Source: an uncultured Bacteroidota bacterium
GTDB lineage: Bacteria > Bacteroidota > Bacteroidia > Bacteroidales > FEN-979
Assembly: GCA_937900965.1 (NCBI GenBank)
Contig: CALCGJ010000290.1
Location: 1-43,959, forward strand
Direction of reading: 5' to 3'
DNA: 43,959 nucleotides
The notes below the pieces were generated by a model. The model had not been told where the DNA came from and did not search any database. It worked only from the letters and a program-made list of their open reading frames with translations. The position numbers and the translations under genes were made by a program. Below are positions 8,716 through 18,705 of the stretch, in pieces (positions within the stretch are counted from its first letter, which is position 1; the number at the start of each line of letters is the position of its first letter).

Positions 8716-8763
8716 ACCAAGAGGCCTGATTTGTTTCATTCACAATCTGGAACGACAATAATT

Positions 8764-10794
8764 ATGGAATACACGAACGAGAAGTTCAACATTTTAATCG
8801 TTGATGACAGGAAGGAGAACCTGATTACCCTGAAGTCTCTTATAGAAAGTCCTGAACTTAATATCATAGAGGCGTTATCAGGGAATGAAGCACTTGCTGT
8901 CATGCTTGAACACAATATCTCTCTGGTTTTAATGGATGTGCAAATGCCTGGCATGGATGGCTTTGAGACTGCCGAACTGATGCGCGGGAGTGAGCGGACA
9001 AAGAACCTGCCGATCATTTTTATCACGGCAACATACCGCCAGCCAAAACAGATATTCCGTGGATATGAGTCCGGTGCGGTTGATTATCTGTATAAGCCAC
9101 TGGACAGGAAAATACTTCAGAGTAAAATCAGGGCCTATATTGAGTTTTTCAAACAAAAACATGAACTTGAAGTAACTACAAGGCAACTCAAGAAAACCCT
9201 TGAAGAGGTTGACCAGGCTAAACGAACGGCAGAGGAGGCCACTATCGCTAAAAGCTCTTTCCTTGCCAGTATGAGTCATGAAATACGAACTCCGTTGAAC
9301 GGGATAATTGGTATGACCGATTTGATACTTATGGATTCAGAGCTGCCCGAACACTACTATGAACATCTCACAGACATCAAGCAGAGCAGCGAGTCGTTGC
9401 TTGAAATCATCAATGAGATCCTGGATGTATCAAAAATTGAAGCCGATAAACTGGAACTTGAACACATTGATTTCAGTCTGAGGGATGTAATCGGGAAGGT
9501 GGTCCGTCTACTCTCAGTTAAGACCTTCCAGAAGAGCCTGGAGTTTATATGTCATTGTCCTCCCGATATTGTCGATAACCTGGTTGGAGACCCTACCCGT
9601 CTACGCCAGATCATGATAAACCTGCTCGGGAATTCTGTGAAATTTACCGAAACCGGCAGCATCACGATTGCCGTGAAACTCCTCGAGAGGGATGAAAAGG
9701 TTGCGCGGATTGAATTTTCGATCTGTGATACAGGAATCGGTATCGATGAGGAGATTCTTCCAAAACTTTTCCGCTCTTTCAGCCAGGCTGCTAAATCTAC
9801 TACCCGAACACATGGGGGAACCGGTCTGGGCCTTTCTATCTCTAAGAAATTGGTGGAGATGATGGGAGGAACCATCCAGTCTACAAGCAAAAAAGGAGAG
9901 GGAAGTTGCTTCATATTTATCCTCCCTATTGATGTGGGAAAAGGGGCGGATTTTGAAACCAAAATCTGTTTGCCTGAAACGATTAAAGATCTCCATGTTA
10001 TGCTGGTCGACATGCAGACTGAACACAACAAGGAGCTGGAGAGTTTTTTCAACCATTGCAACATACCTGTTTCCGTTGTTACTTCGGCTGAAGATGCACT
10101 TAAACTTGCAGCAAAACCTGATGCCAAAAAATTCGGTGTCATCCTGATTGATCATCTGTTACAATATCATGACGGGAAACAACTCTCTCTGCTTCTGGAA
10201 GAGGAGATGCCGGAAGGAACCAATCCATCTTTCATCATGCTTACAGATGATAAATCAATCCATTCAACCAAACGGATTAAACTTGCCGGTATCGATCATA
10301 TCCTGTTTAAACCGGTTATGCAAAAAGAGCTTCAGTGGATGTTTCAGCGAATATTCATGAAGGAGATGGAGCTTCCTGAAAAAGTCACCAGTTCCCATCC
10401 AGAGGCATCCGACAGATCCTTACGTGATCTGACCGTCCTTCTTGCTGAAGACAATGTGATCAATCAGAAGATCGTAGTACAACTGCTCTCCAAACGGGGA
10501 ATAAAAGTGATCACGGCAAGCAATGGCCTTGAAGTGGTAGAGCGGGCCAATGAACGGAAATACGACCTGGTTTTCATGGATGTCCAGATGCCGGAACAGG
10601 ATGGTTTTGAGGCAACGCGGCAGATTCGCAGCAACACAAAAGGGCCTAACGCAAACACTCCGATAATTGCACTGACTGCCAATGCCATGAAGGGCGACCG
10701 CGAAATGTGTATTGAGGCAGGCATGAATGAATATCTTTCCAAACCATTGAATCCTGATGAGATCTTTCACTCCATCGAAGAATTTTGTAAATAA
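8764..10794 (+). CDS. Hybrid histidine kinase: REC-HisKA-HATPase-REC-like-REC
   Basis: [67 protein letters not shown]...[16 protein letters not shown]. Confidence 0.93.
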   Translation: MEYTNEKFNILIVDDRKENLITLKSLIESPELNIIEALSGNEALAVMLEHNISLVLMDVQMPGMDGFETAELMRGSERTKNLPIIFITATYRQPKQIFRGYESGAVDYLYKPLDRKILQSKIRAYIEFFKQKHELEVTTRQLKKTLEEVDQAKRTAEEATIAKSSFLASMSHEIRTPLNGIIGMTDLILMDSELPEHYYEHLTDIKQSSESLLEIINEILDVSKIEADKLELEHIDFSLRDVIGKVVRLLSVKTFQKSLEFICHCPPDIVDNLVGDPTRLRQIMINLLGNSVKFTETGSITIAVKLLERDEKVARIEFSICDTGIGIDEEILPKLFRSFSQAAKSTTRTHGGTGLGLSISKKLVEMMGGTIQSTSKKGEGSCFIFILPIDVGKGADFETKICLPETIKDLHVMLVDMQTEHNKELESFFNHCNIPVSVVTSAEDALKLAAKPDAKKFGVILIDHLLQYHDGKQLSLLLEEEMPEGTNPSFIMLTDDKSIHSTKRIKLAGIDHILFKPVMQKELQWMFQRIFMKEMELPEKVTSSHPEASDRSLRDLTVLLAEDNVINQKIVVQLLSKRGIKVITASNGLEVVERANERKYDLVFMDVQMPEQDGFEATRQIRSNTKGPNANTPIIALTANAMKGDREMCIEAGMNEYLSKPLNPDEIFHSIEEFCK

Positions 10795-10813
10795 GCTATA
10801 ACAACAAAAAAAT

Positions 10814-13800
10814 ATGTGGAATAGAGTCGAAAAAACAATTCACAAATACTTTCCCGACTTTCACTGGAGAACTCTTAAAAATCTTGGAATAGGAAAAACC
10901 ATGTTATTGTGGTTTCTGGCTATCTCCCTGATCCCACTTGCCTCACTAAGTTTCATTAACTATCTCTATTATTACCAGGGACTTAACATTTTAACCAAGA
11001 AATCCCTTTTTACCACCTCCCAACTCCGGGTTAATGATTTGAATAATTATTTTCAGCAAGCTGATAACTATCTCACCTTCTTAAAAGAGGACCCGGAACA
11101 CATCGAGCTCCTTTCCAGGGCAGATCATGAGATGAAGGCTTCGGGAATTTCTCCTTCTGAATTCGTCTCAACAGCCCAATACAGGACTACTGCCACGCAG
11201 TTAAAACACAGCTTTGGGAAATCCTGGGAACTGGAAGGACTTTATAACATTTTGATGATAAACCTAGATGGTACTATCGTTTTCAGTTTGAAAAATATGG
11301 GGATAGCCGGACAAAACCTCAATGAGGGTATCCTTTCAAATTCTCATATCAGCAAGACATTCGGAAAGATTCTCAGAAGCAGTTCCACCCTCTTTTCCGA
11401 TCTGGAATACTTCCCTTCTTCAAATAACGTCATTACCGGTTTCCTTGGATGTCCCATTTCTGACCCGCAAGGCAACAAGATTGGGGTGCTGGGTATCCAG
11501 ATCACCACCGAACGGATCGACAGGATCATCCAGTACAGTGTTGGATTCGGAAGTACAATGAAGGTCTACCTGGTTGGCCTGGATCTCAACCTTCGGTCAG
11601 TGGGTGAATCCGGGAACAGCGAAGTACTTCTGCGCCAATCAGAAGACAATTCCAAGACACGGCTGTGGCGCTCATCCAAGATCAACTCCTCTATCTCCAC
11701 TCCTGATGGTAAACCGATCATCGAAGAGGTCAGTTATTATCAAAATTCTCAGGATCTGGATGTTATGGGTTTGTTTCGGGAGATTGATTACCTGCAAACA
11801 CTTGGCACCGACTGGGCATTGGTAGAAGAGATCGGAACCTATGAGGCACATGCGATAGGCCGTGAACTTTCCACGTTTGCCAAGATCTCACTCGTTGTCA
11901 CAACCATCTTTGTATTCATCATCTCCCTGTTTGTAACAAGCCGTTTTGTCACACCAATCAAGAGCATCTCTGCCTGGGCAAAACAGGTAGCGTTGGGTGA
12001 GCTGATCAGTAAAGATATCAGGGTATCGGAGGATGAAGTGGGAGAGATGAAACATACATTCAACCGTCTTGTTTCCTCCCTTCAGCAGTATGCTGATGTT
12101 AGCCAGTCGATCGCTTTGGGCGACTATTCCAAAAAGGTTCCGATACGGAGCCAGGAAGATATTCTCGGCAAATCCATGAATGAGATGGTGGAGAGTTTCA
12201 AGGGAGTGGTGAAACAGGCTAAAGCTATTGCAAGTGGAGATTACTCCACCAATGTTGTTCCACGAAGTGATCAGGATACGTTGGGAATTTCCCTGTTCAA
12301 CATGACCAAAAAGCTCCGGGAATCATCATTTGAGATCAAGACACAGGATTGGCTCAAAACCGGAATCAATGAGCTGAGCCTGTTGAGTAGCGGAGAGCAG
12401 GGAATCAAAGATCTCTCTAATGCAGTGTTGACCTTTCTTGCCCATTACCTTGATTCCCAGGTGGGCTTGCTTTTTGTTACCGGCGATAAAAACGAGCTGA
12501 ACCTTACCGCCTCTTTTGCCTGTGAACCGGAGGTCACAACCTTAACATTTGGTAACGGTGTGATAGGACAGGTTGCTAAAGAGAAAAAATCGCTGATATT
12601 CAGTACTGTATCAGATACAATGCCCTCGGTAAATATCGGACCAACCATTGAGAAACCGAGCCATTTCATCATTGCACCTATCTTGTTTGAGGGACAAATT
12701 TTAGGCGTAATCCAGCTAGGCTCCTTCCTGCCATTCGATGAGGTGAAGCAACATTTTCTTGAGATATCACTGGAAACAATCGCATTGGCTATCCATACTG
12801 CCAGGTCGCGTGAACGGGTGGAACAGCTATTACTCAAGACTCAGGAACAAGCCAATGAACTTGCAGAACAGAAAGAGGAGTTGAGGCAGATAAACGAAGA
12901 GTTGGAAGAGCAAACGAAAGCGCTTCGCCAATCGGAGGAGAACCTGCAACACCAACAGGAAGAGCTGCGGGTCATTAACGAAGAGCTGGAAGAGCGAACA
13001 AAAGTACTGGAACTACAACGGGACGACATCCGGAAGAAGAATCAGGCATTGCAATTGGCTCAGATCGAAATCAAGCAGAAAGCCGAAGCTCTTGAAGTAG
13101 CCAGTAAATATAAATCGGAGTTCCTTGCCAACATGTCGCACGAGTTACGTACTCCTCTCAACAGTATCCTCGCTCTTTCAGAATTGTTAGCGCTCAACAA
13201 ACATAAAGGGATGGTAAAAGAGGATATCGAGTTTGCCAATGTGATCAACTCTTCAGGGAAAGATCTTCTTGAGCTGATCAACGACATCCTGGATCTCTCC
13301 AAAGTTGAAGCCGGGAAACTCGAAGTGGATCTCGAAGATCTTTATTTCGAGGATCTTGAAGATTACGTCAGGAAAACCTTCTCCCCTTTAACGAATCAAA
13401 GAGGTATCACCCTGGAATCCAAAATAGAAAAAGGTATTCCTGAACGTATTGAGACAGATCCTCAGCGTGCCCTTCAGATCATCAAGAACCTCCTGTCAAA
13501 TGCTATCAAATTCACTGAAAAAGGAGGTGTCACCTTCAGTATTCACAGGCCTGACAAGGATGTGATTTTTACCAATCCCAACCTCACACCAAAAAATTGT
13601 ATTGCTTTTGATGTCACAGACACAGGGGTCGGTATTCCTGAGGATAAGGTAAATTTAATCTTCGAAGCCTTTCAGCAGGCAGATGGAACAATTAGCCGTA
13701 AGTTCGGGGGGACCGGACTTGGACTTACCATCTCACGCAGTCTGAGCTGGCTCCTTGGCGGAGAGATCAATCTCAAGAGTACTCCAGGCGAAGGCTCAAC

Positions 13801-14347
13801 TTTTACACTGTACCTTCCTGAGAAATTAGATTCTGCAGGCGAGAAACCAAAACAAAAAGAACCTTTAGTTGCCTTTGAAGAGGATCAGGAGACAGATGCT
13901 CCTGATGAGAAAGAGGCCGCCCCTGAAGAGACAGAAAAACCTTCGTATGCAGAAAATAAATCCAACAAGGTATTTGAGAACAAAAAAATCCTGATTGTTG
14001 ATGATGACATGCGGAACGTTTTCGTTCTCACAAAAATACTGGAAGATAAGAAGGTCCAGATTATAGTGGGAAAAAATGGCCGGGAAGGGATTGATAAACT
14101 AAACCAGAACCCTGATACCGCTTTAGTCATTATGGATATCATGATGCCGGAGATGGATGGATATGAGGCAATGCGGGAGATCCGCAAGGATAAACGTTTT
14201 GTTAAACTTCCGATGATCGCACTAACGGCAAAAGCGATGAAGGGAGACCGTGAGAAATGTATCGAAGCAGGAGCTAATGATTACCTCTCTAAACCTGTCC
14301 AACCAGAAAAATTGGTTTCACTCCTCCGGGTCTGGATCCAGAAATAG
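10814..14347 (+). CDS. Membrane hybrid histidine kinase: TM-sensor-TM-HAMP repeats-GAF-coiled coil-HisKA-HATPase-REC
   Basis: SEFLANMSHELRTPLNSILALSELL; GGTGLGLTISRSL; ILIVDDDMRNVFVLTKIL...MDIMMPEMDGYEAM; repeated HAMP-like linkers. Confidence 0.93.
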   Translation: MWNRVEKTIHKYFPDFHWRTLKNLGIGKTMLLWFLAISLIPLASLSFINYLYYYQGLNILTKKSLFTTSQLRVNDLNNYFQQADNYLTFLKEDPEHIELLSRADHEMKASGISPSEFVSTAQYRTTATQLKHSFGKSWELEGLYNILMINLDGTIVFSLKNMGIAGQNLNEGILSNSHISKTFGKILRSSSTLFSDLEYFPSSNNVITGFLGCPISDPQGNKIGVLGIQITTERIDRIIQYSVGFGSTMKVYLVGLDLNLRSVGESGNSEVLLRQSEDNSKTRLWRSSKINSSISTPDGKPIIEEVSYYQNSQDLDVMGLFREIDYLQTLGTDWALVEEIGTYEAHAIGRELSTFAKISLVVTTIFVFIISLFVTSRFVTPIKSISAWAKQVALGELISKDIRVSEDEVGEMKHTFNRLVSSLQQYADVSQSIALGDYSKKVPIRSQEDILGKSMNEMVESFKGVVKQAKAIASGDYSTNVVPRSDQDTLGISLFNMTKKLRESSFEIKTQDWLKTGINELSLLSSGEQGIKDLSNAVLTFLAHYLDSQVGLLFVTGDKNELNLTASFACEPEVTTLTFGNGVIGQVAKEKKSLIFSTVSDTMPSVNIGPTIEKPSHFIIAPILFEGQILGVIQLGSFLPFDEVKQHFLEISLETIALAIHTARSRERVEQLLLKTQEQANELAEQKEELRQINEELEEQTKALRQSEENLQHQQEELRVINEELEERTKVLELQRDDIRKKNQALQLAQIEIKQKAEALEVASKYKSEFLANMSHELRTPLNSILALSELLALNKHKGMVKEDIEFANVINSSGKDLLELINDILDLSKVEAGKLEVDLEDLYFEDLEDYVRKTFSPLTNQRGITLESKIEKGIPERIETDPQRALQIIKNLLSNAIKFTEKGGVTFSIHRPDKDVIFTNPNLTPKNCIAFDVTDTGVGIPEDKVNLIFEAFQQADGTISRKFGGTGLGLTISRSLSWLLGGEINLKSTPGEGSTFTLYLPEKLDSAGEKPKQKEPLVAFEEDQETDAPDEKEAAPEETEKPSYAENKSNKVFENKKILIVDDDMRNVFVLTKILEDKKVQIIVGKNGREGIDKLNQNPDTALVIMDIMMPEMDGYEAMREIRKDKRFVKLPMIALTAKAMKGDREKCIEAGANDYLSKPVQPEKLVSLLRVWIQK

Positions 14348-15007
14348 GGATTCCGGCTTCTTGTGCTTGATCATCTTCCCATCAACAATAAAGACGATAG
14401 ATTCTGCGATGTTTGTTGAATAATCTCCGATACGCTCCATCTGAGTCAGTATGATGATCAACGCTGAGGCAACAACAATCACCTCCCGCTTTTGACCCAT
14501 CTCTTCCAGAATGTTATCGGTAATCTTCTTGCAAAGACTTTCAATAGCCGAAGCCTGAATAAAAATATCCCTGACAAACGTTGTGTTCCAGGTATTAAGG
14601 ATTGTTATTACGTCCTTTACAATTACATCTGTCATACGGATCAGCTCCTCCATCTCCAGCTCCTTCAGTATCTCAGGGTATTCAGAAATCGCCTCTACCC
14701 TGGATGCGATCCCTACTGCATGATCACCCATCCGTTCCAGGTCATTGTTCATCTTTAGCGATGACATGATCATCCTCAGATCGGTTGCAACAGGCTGCTG
14801 AAGCGCAAAGATGCGCTGACAGAGTTTGTCGATCTTCACATCAAGCTTATCAACTATTTTATCGTTGCTGATTACCTGGGAGGCAAGATCTGTATCGCAA
14901 GTCTGTAAAGCAAGCATGGTATTGTGAATCTGGTCTGCCACCAGGTTTCCCATTTTTAGAATCCGTTTTTTTAGCTTTTTCAGCTCCTGTTCAAAATGTC
15001 GTTCCAT
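14318..15007 (-). CDS. phoU: Phosphate signalling protein PhoU
   Basis: N-terminal HFEQELKKLKKRILKMGNLVADQ, ATDLRMIMSSLKMNNDLERMGDHAVGIA; adjacent to pstB. Confidence 0.95.
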   Translation of the reverse strand: MERHFEQELKKLKKRILKMGNLVADQIHNTMLALQTCDTDLASQVISNDKIVDKLDVKIDKLCQRIFALQQPVATDLRMIMSSLKMNNDLERMGDHAVGIASRVEAISEYPEILKELEMEELIRMTDVIVKDVITILNTWNTTFVRDIFIQASAIESLCKKITDNILEEMGQKREVIVVASALIIILTQMERIGDYSTNIAESIVFIVDGKMIKHKKPESLFLDPDPEE

Positions 15008-15028
15008 CGTTTCAGGTGTTGATAATGA

Positions 15029-15787
15029 TTAACCAAAACGCCCGGTGATGTAATCTTCTGTCTGCTTCTTGTCAGGTGTTGTAAAGATTTTTTTTGTCTT
15101 TCCAAACTCTATCAATTCACCCAGATAAAAGAAAGCGGTAAGATCACTAACCCTGGCTGCTTGCTGCATGTTATGCGTAACGATTACTATGGTGAAATTC
15201 TTTTTTAGTTCAAAGATAAGCTCTTCTATTTTTGCGGTTGATATGGGGTCCAATGCACTGGCCGGCTCGTCCATCAGTATGATCTCCGGATTGACGGCAA
15301 GGGTACGGGCAATGCATAGCCTTTGTTGCTGACCTCCTGAAAGGCCTAACGCCGAATGGTTCAGCCTGTCTTTCACCTCATTCCAGATGGCAGCACGTTG
15401 CAACGAAGTTACCACAATCTCCTCCAGATCTTTTTTATTATTAATCCCATTGATCTTTGGTCCGTATGCGACATTTTCAAAGATTGATTTGGCAAAAGGG
15501 TTGGACTTCTGAAAAACCATTCCGATCTTCTTCCTGAGGTTTACAACATCTACCTTCTTGTCGTAGATATCAAGTCCGTCTATGAGTACCTTTCCTGATG
15601 TCTTAACATTTGGGATCAGGTCGTTCATTCGGTTCAGGGTTCTCAGAAATGTCGATTTTCCACATCCAGACGGGCCAATGAATGCCGTCACCTGGTTCTC
15701 CGGAATTTCAACGGAGACCGAATTGAGAGCCATTTTCTCCCCATAGTAGAGGGAGAGCGCTTCGGTGACGATTTTCGTGTCTTTCAT
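15029..15787 (-). CDS. pstB: Phosphate ABC transporter ATP-binding protein
   Basis: [60 protein letters not shown]. Confidence 0.97.
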   Translation of the reverse strand: MKDTKIVTEALSLYYGEKMALNSVSVEIPENQVTAFIGPSGCGKSTFLRTLNRMNDLIPNVKTSGKVLIDGLDIYDKKVDVVNLRKKIGMVFQKSNPFAKSIFENVAYGPKINGINNKKDLEEIVVTSLQRAAIWNEVKDRLNHSALGLSGGQQQRLCIARTLAVNPEIILMDEPASALDPISTAKIEELIFELKKNFTIVIVTHNMQQAARVSDLTAFFYLGELIEFGKTKKIFTTPDKKQTEDYITGRFG

Positions 15788-15798
15788 TCTTTGCTTCT

Positions 15799-16701
15799 TT
15801 AGGCCTTCACTCTCCGGCGAATTCTTGCCCGGATAATGACGGCTATAAAATTCAGTAAAAATGTCAACATCAACAACACCAGTGTCGTAGCGTATTGGAT
15901 GGACATAGTTCCATCTACGTCGGCCGATTGTGTTGACATGATGTATATGTGGTATCCCAGGTTCATAAACTGATCACTCAGGGATGTGGGAAGTGTTGCC
16001 AGGTAGTAAGCAGCACCAGTGAAAAGAATAGGTGCTACCTCGCCGGCTCCCCGGCTCACTGCCAGTATCATTCCTGTCATGATACCCGATATTGACCCTG
16101 GGATGACAATCTTTTTGATCGTTTGCCACTTTGTAGCTCCCAGTGCCAGACTTGCTTCCCGGAGTTCGCGCGGAACGGTTCGGATCGCCTCCTCCACGGA
16201 AATTATAACCACGGGGAGGGTGAGCAATGACATGGTCAGGCTGGCCCATAAAATATTAGGCTGCGCCCACCTCAGTTCACCTCCCAGAAAAATGGAGTCC
16301 ATTTCGCCTCCTATAAACTTGATAAAGAATCCCAAACCGAACAGCCCGAAAATAATGGCAGGGACTGTTGCCAGTGTGCGAACGGCAAAACGAATGGTTT
16401 GGGCAATCACAGATTTCTCGCTGGCATATTCTGTCAGATAAATAGCGGTGATCGTACCGAAGGGAACGGCAGCAACAGACATGATGATCACCATCAGCGC
16501 AGTCCCGTATATTGCCGGAAAAATTCCCCCCTCTGTCATCCCATTTTCAGGGAAGGCTGTCAAAAACTCCCAGGTTATTTTATCCTTTGATCCAATGATG
16601 ACCACCACCAGGATAACCACGATGATCGCAATGATAGCAATGGCCGAAAAGGCCGATGCCCCCACCAATACTCCTCCGGTGATTTTTCTTCTCCGACTCA
16701 T
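15799..16701 (-). CDS. pstA: Phosphate ABC transporter permease
   Basis: BPD permease motif [48 protein letters not shown]. Confidence 0.96.
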   Translation of the reverse strand: MSRRRKITGGVLVGASAFSAIAIIAIIVVILVVVIIGSKDKITWEFLTAFPENGMTEGGIFPAIYGTALMVIIMSVAAVPFGTITAIYLTEYASEKSVIAQTIRFAVRTLATVPAIIFGLFGLGFFIKFIGGEMDSIFLGGELRWAQPNILWASLTMSLLTLPVVIISVEEAIRTVPRELREASLALGATKWQTIKKIVIPGSISGIMTGMILAVSRGAGEVAPILFTGAAYYLATLPTSLSDQFMNLGYHIYIMSTQSADVDGTMSIQYATTLVLLMLTFLLNFIAVIIRARIRRRVKA

Positions 16702-17798
16702 GATGTTTTTCCCTGGAATCGTTTCATCAGGCGTCCTTTCACGTAAAATTCGGCAAGTGCATTCAGGCTGAAGGTGAAGACGAACAGCAGCGAACCGATG
16801 AGGAACAACACGCCGTAGTGCGTATCACCGAAAACCACCTCGGCCATCTCTGCGCCAATTGTTGCCGCAAGCGTTCGTACCGACTCGAAAGGATTGGCTG
16901 AGATCAGAGCTGCATTACCTGTTGCCATAAGAGCAATCATGGTTTCGCCGAACACCCGTCCTATTCCCAGCAGGATTGCTGCGAAGATTCCCGGTGTTGC
17001 TGCAGGTAGAGTAACAAAAAGAGCTGTCTGCCATTTCGTTGCGCCCAAAGCGAGACTAGCCTCTTTGTAGGAGCCCGGGATGGCAGTCAGGGCATCCTCT
17101 GTAATCGTGAAGATGATCGGGATAGCTGCCAAGCCCATTGCAATGCCCCCAACGAAAGCATTCAGTCGTGTTTCATAACCAAAGAGGTCCTGTAATACAG
17201 TTGCCATCACCATCAGTGCAAAAAATCCAACCACAACCGACGGGAACCCAGCCAGCAACTCTATAGCCGGCTTAATCCATTCACGAAGCCAGGTTGGAGC
17301 AAATGCGGCCGAAAATAAAGCAGCCAGGATGGCAATCGGTGCTGCAAACAGGATTGAAATAATGGTGATCTTTATCGTACCAACAAAAAGCGGGATCAAG
17401 CCGTATCGTGGATTGGATGAGACCGGATACCATTCATCGCCAAGCAGATCCTTTACTGTAACCCGCTCATCTTCTGAAGCTGTTCCTTCCGTTCCGTAAT
17501 CCCGGTTCCCCATCAGGGAGCTATCCAGTTCAATCCCGTAAACCTCCGGCTGAAGGTTCTCCTCTTCCGGTTCAGCGAACACACCGTACTGCTCAGGTAC
17601 AAGCTCTTCGCTGCTGGTGACAGATGACTTTTCAGGTTGTTGAAAAACGGGGAGAGTCTCACGAAAGACGAAGAAAAAGATCAGGACAATGATGGTAATG
17701 GAGAGAAAAGCAACACCGGAAATGATCCGCTGAGAAAGGTATTCAGATAGCCTGAACCTCTTTCTCATCGTCTCTTTGGTAAATCCTTTCTGATTCAT
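16698..17798 (-). CDS. pstC: Phosphate ABC transporter permease with an extended acidic loop after TM1
   Basis: [51 protein letters not shown]; overlaps the pstA start by 4 nt. Confidence 0.95.
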   Translation of the reverse strand: MNQKGFTKETMRKRFRLSEYLSQRIISGVAFLSITIIVLIFFFVFRETLPVFQQPEKSSVTSSEELVPEQYGVFAEPEEENLQPEVYGIELDSSLMGNRDYGTEGTASEDERVTVKDLLGDEWYPVSSNPRYGLIPLFVGTIKITIISILFAAPIAILAALFSAAFAPTWLREWIKPAIELLAGFPSVVVGFFALMVMATVLQDLFGYETRLNAFVGGIAMGLAAIPIIFTITEDALTAIPGSYKEASLALGATKWQTALFVTLPAATPGIFAAILLGIGRVFGETMIALMATGNAALISANPFESVRTLAATIGAEMAEVVFGDTHYGVLFLIGSLLFVFTFSLNALAEFYVKGRLMKRFQGKTS

Positions 17799-17800
17799 TC

Positions 17801-18640
17801 CTATCTGACCGGGAAGTACCCGACCTCAGTTACCATTTGTTGGCCTGCAGGGGAAAGAATCCAGTCTATGAACTCCTTGGTCTCGCCGGTAGGACGAATT
17901 GCAGTGTACATGTAAAGGTACCTGCTGATCGGATAGAGCCCTTTCTTGATATTCTCTGCATTGGCCTCATATCCGGGACTATCAGCATCTTTTTTAACCT
18001 TGCAGATCTTGATGCCTTCGGCATATGCTGCACCACCATATCCGATCCCATTCGGATCTTTCAACACCGCATTAACAACGGCAGCAGTCCCAGGAAGCGT
18101 CTGGCAACTTGGTGCATAATCTCCTTTCACCACCTCCTCCTGGAAGAAGACATAGGTGCCGGAGCTGTTCTCGCGACCATAGAGTTTGATAGGTGCATCC
18201 TTGCCGCCTACCTGTTTCCAGTTGGTTACTCTGCCGGAAAAAATGTCAGCCAGTTGCTGAACTGAAAGCGCATTTACACCATTTGCCTTGTTGAGGTAAA
18301 CGGTGATCCCGTCTTTGGCACAAGGGATCTCAATTCCATTGGTATTGTATTTCTGTTTGATCTTTTCGATTTCCGATTTTTTCATCGGACGGCTGGCGTT
18401 ACAGATATCGGTAGCTCCATTGATCAAGGCAGCGATTCCGGTTCCGGATCCTCCTCCCGTTACCTGAATGATGATGTCGGGATGACTTTTCATGAATACT
18501 TCAGCCCACTTCTGGGATAAGATCACCATGGTGTCGGATCCTTTTACGGTTACTTTTTTCTGGGCAGGGGCAAATGCCACCCCAGCTATGGCAATCATTG
18601 CGATGGCCAGAATTTTGATAATTTTTCTTGAGTTTTTCAT
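17801..18640 (-). CDS. pstS: Phosphate-binding protein PstS family
   Basis: VTVKGSDTMVILSQKWAEVFMK...ITVQVTGGGSGTGIAALINGATDICNASRPMK-type motifs; next to pstC. Confidence 0.95.
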   Translation of the reverse strand: MKNSRKIIKILAIAMIAIAGVAFAPAQKKVTVKGSDTMVILSQKWAEVFMKSHPDIIIQVTGGGSGTGIAALINGATDICNASRPMKKSEIEKIKQKYNTNGIEIPCAKDGITVYLNKANGVNALSVQQLADIFSGRVTNWKQVGGKDAPIKLYGRENSSGTYVFFQEEVVKGDYAPSCQTLPGTAAVVNAVLKDPNGIGYGGAAYAEGIKICKVKKDADSPGYEANAENIKKGLYPISRYLYMYTAIRPTGETKEFIDWILSPAGQQMVTEVGYFPVR

Positions 18641-18656
18641 TGTTTGTTTATTTATG

Positions 18657-18701
18657 ACCCCTCCCCCAGCCCCTCCCCTTAAAGGGGATGGGAGGGTGGG
18701 T
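18657..18701. repeat. C-rich/G-rich inverted repeat (acccctcccccagcccctccccttaaaggggatgggagggtgggt) between the porin gene and pstS
   Basis: CCCCTT-AAAGGGG core with flanking C and G tracts. Confidence 0.75.
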
Positions 18702-18705
18702 ATGA

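Noticed and set aside
9552-10155. Antisense ORFs of 196 and 184 aa inside the first hybrid kinase
   Set aside because: Lie opposite a clearly coding kinase; low-complexity Ser/Arg-rich shadow translations without motifs.
12841-13029. Ser/Cys-rich minus-strand ORF (62 aa)
   Set aside because: Reverse complement of the Glu/Gln-rich coiled-coil coding repeat.
16019-16441. 140-aa plus-strand ORF in pstA
   Set aside because: Opposite a confident pstA; no independent coding signal.
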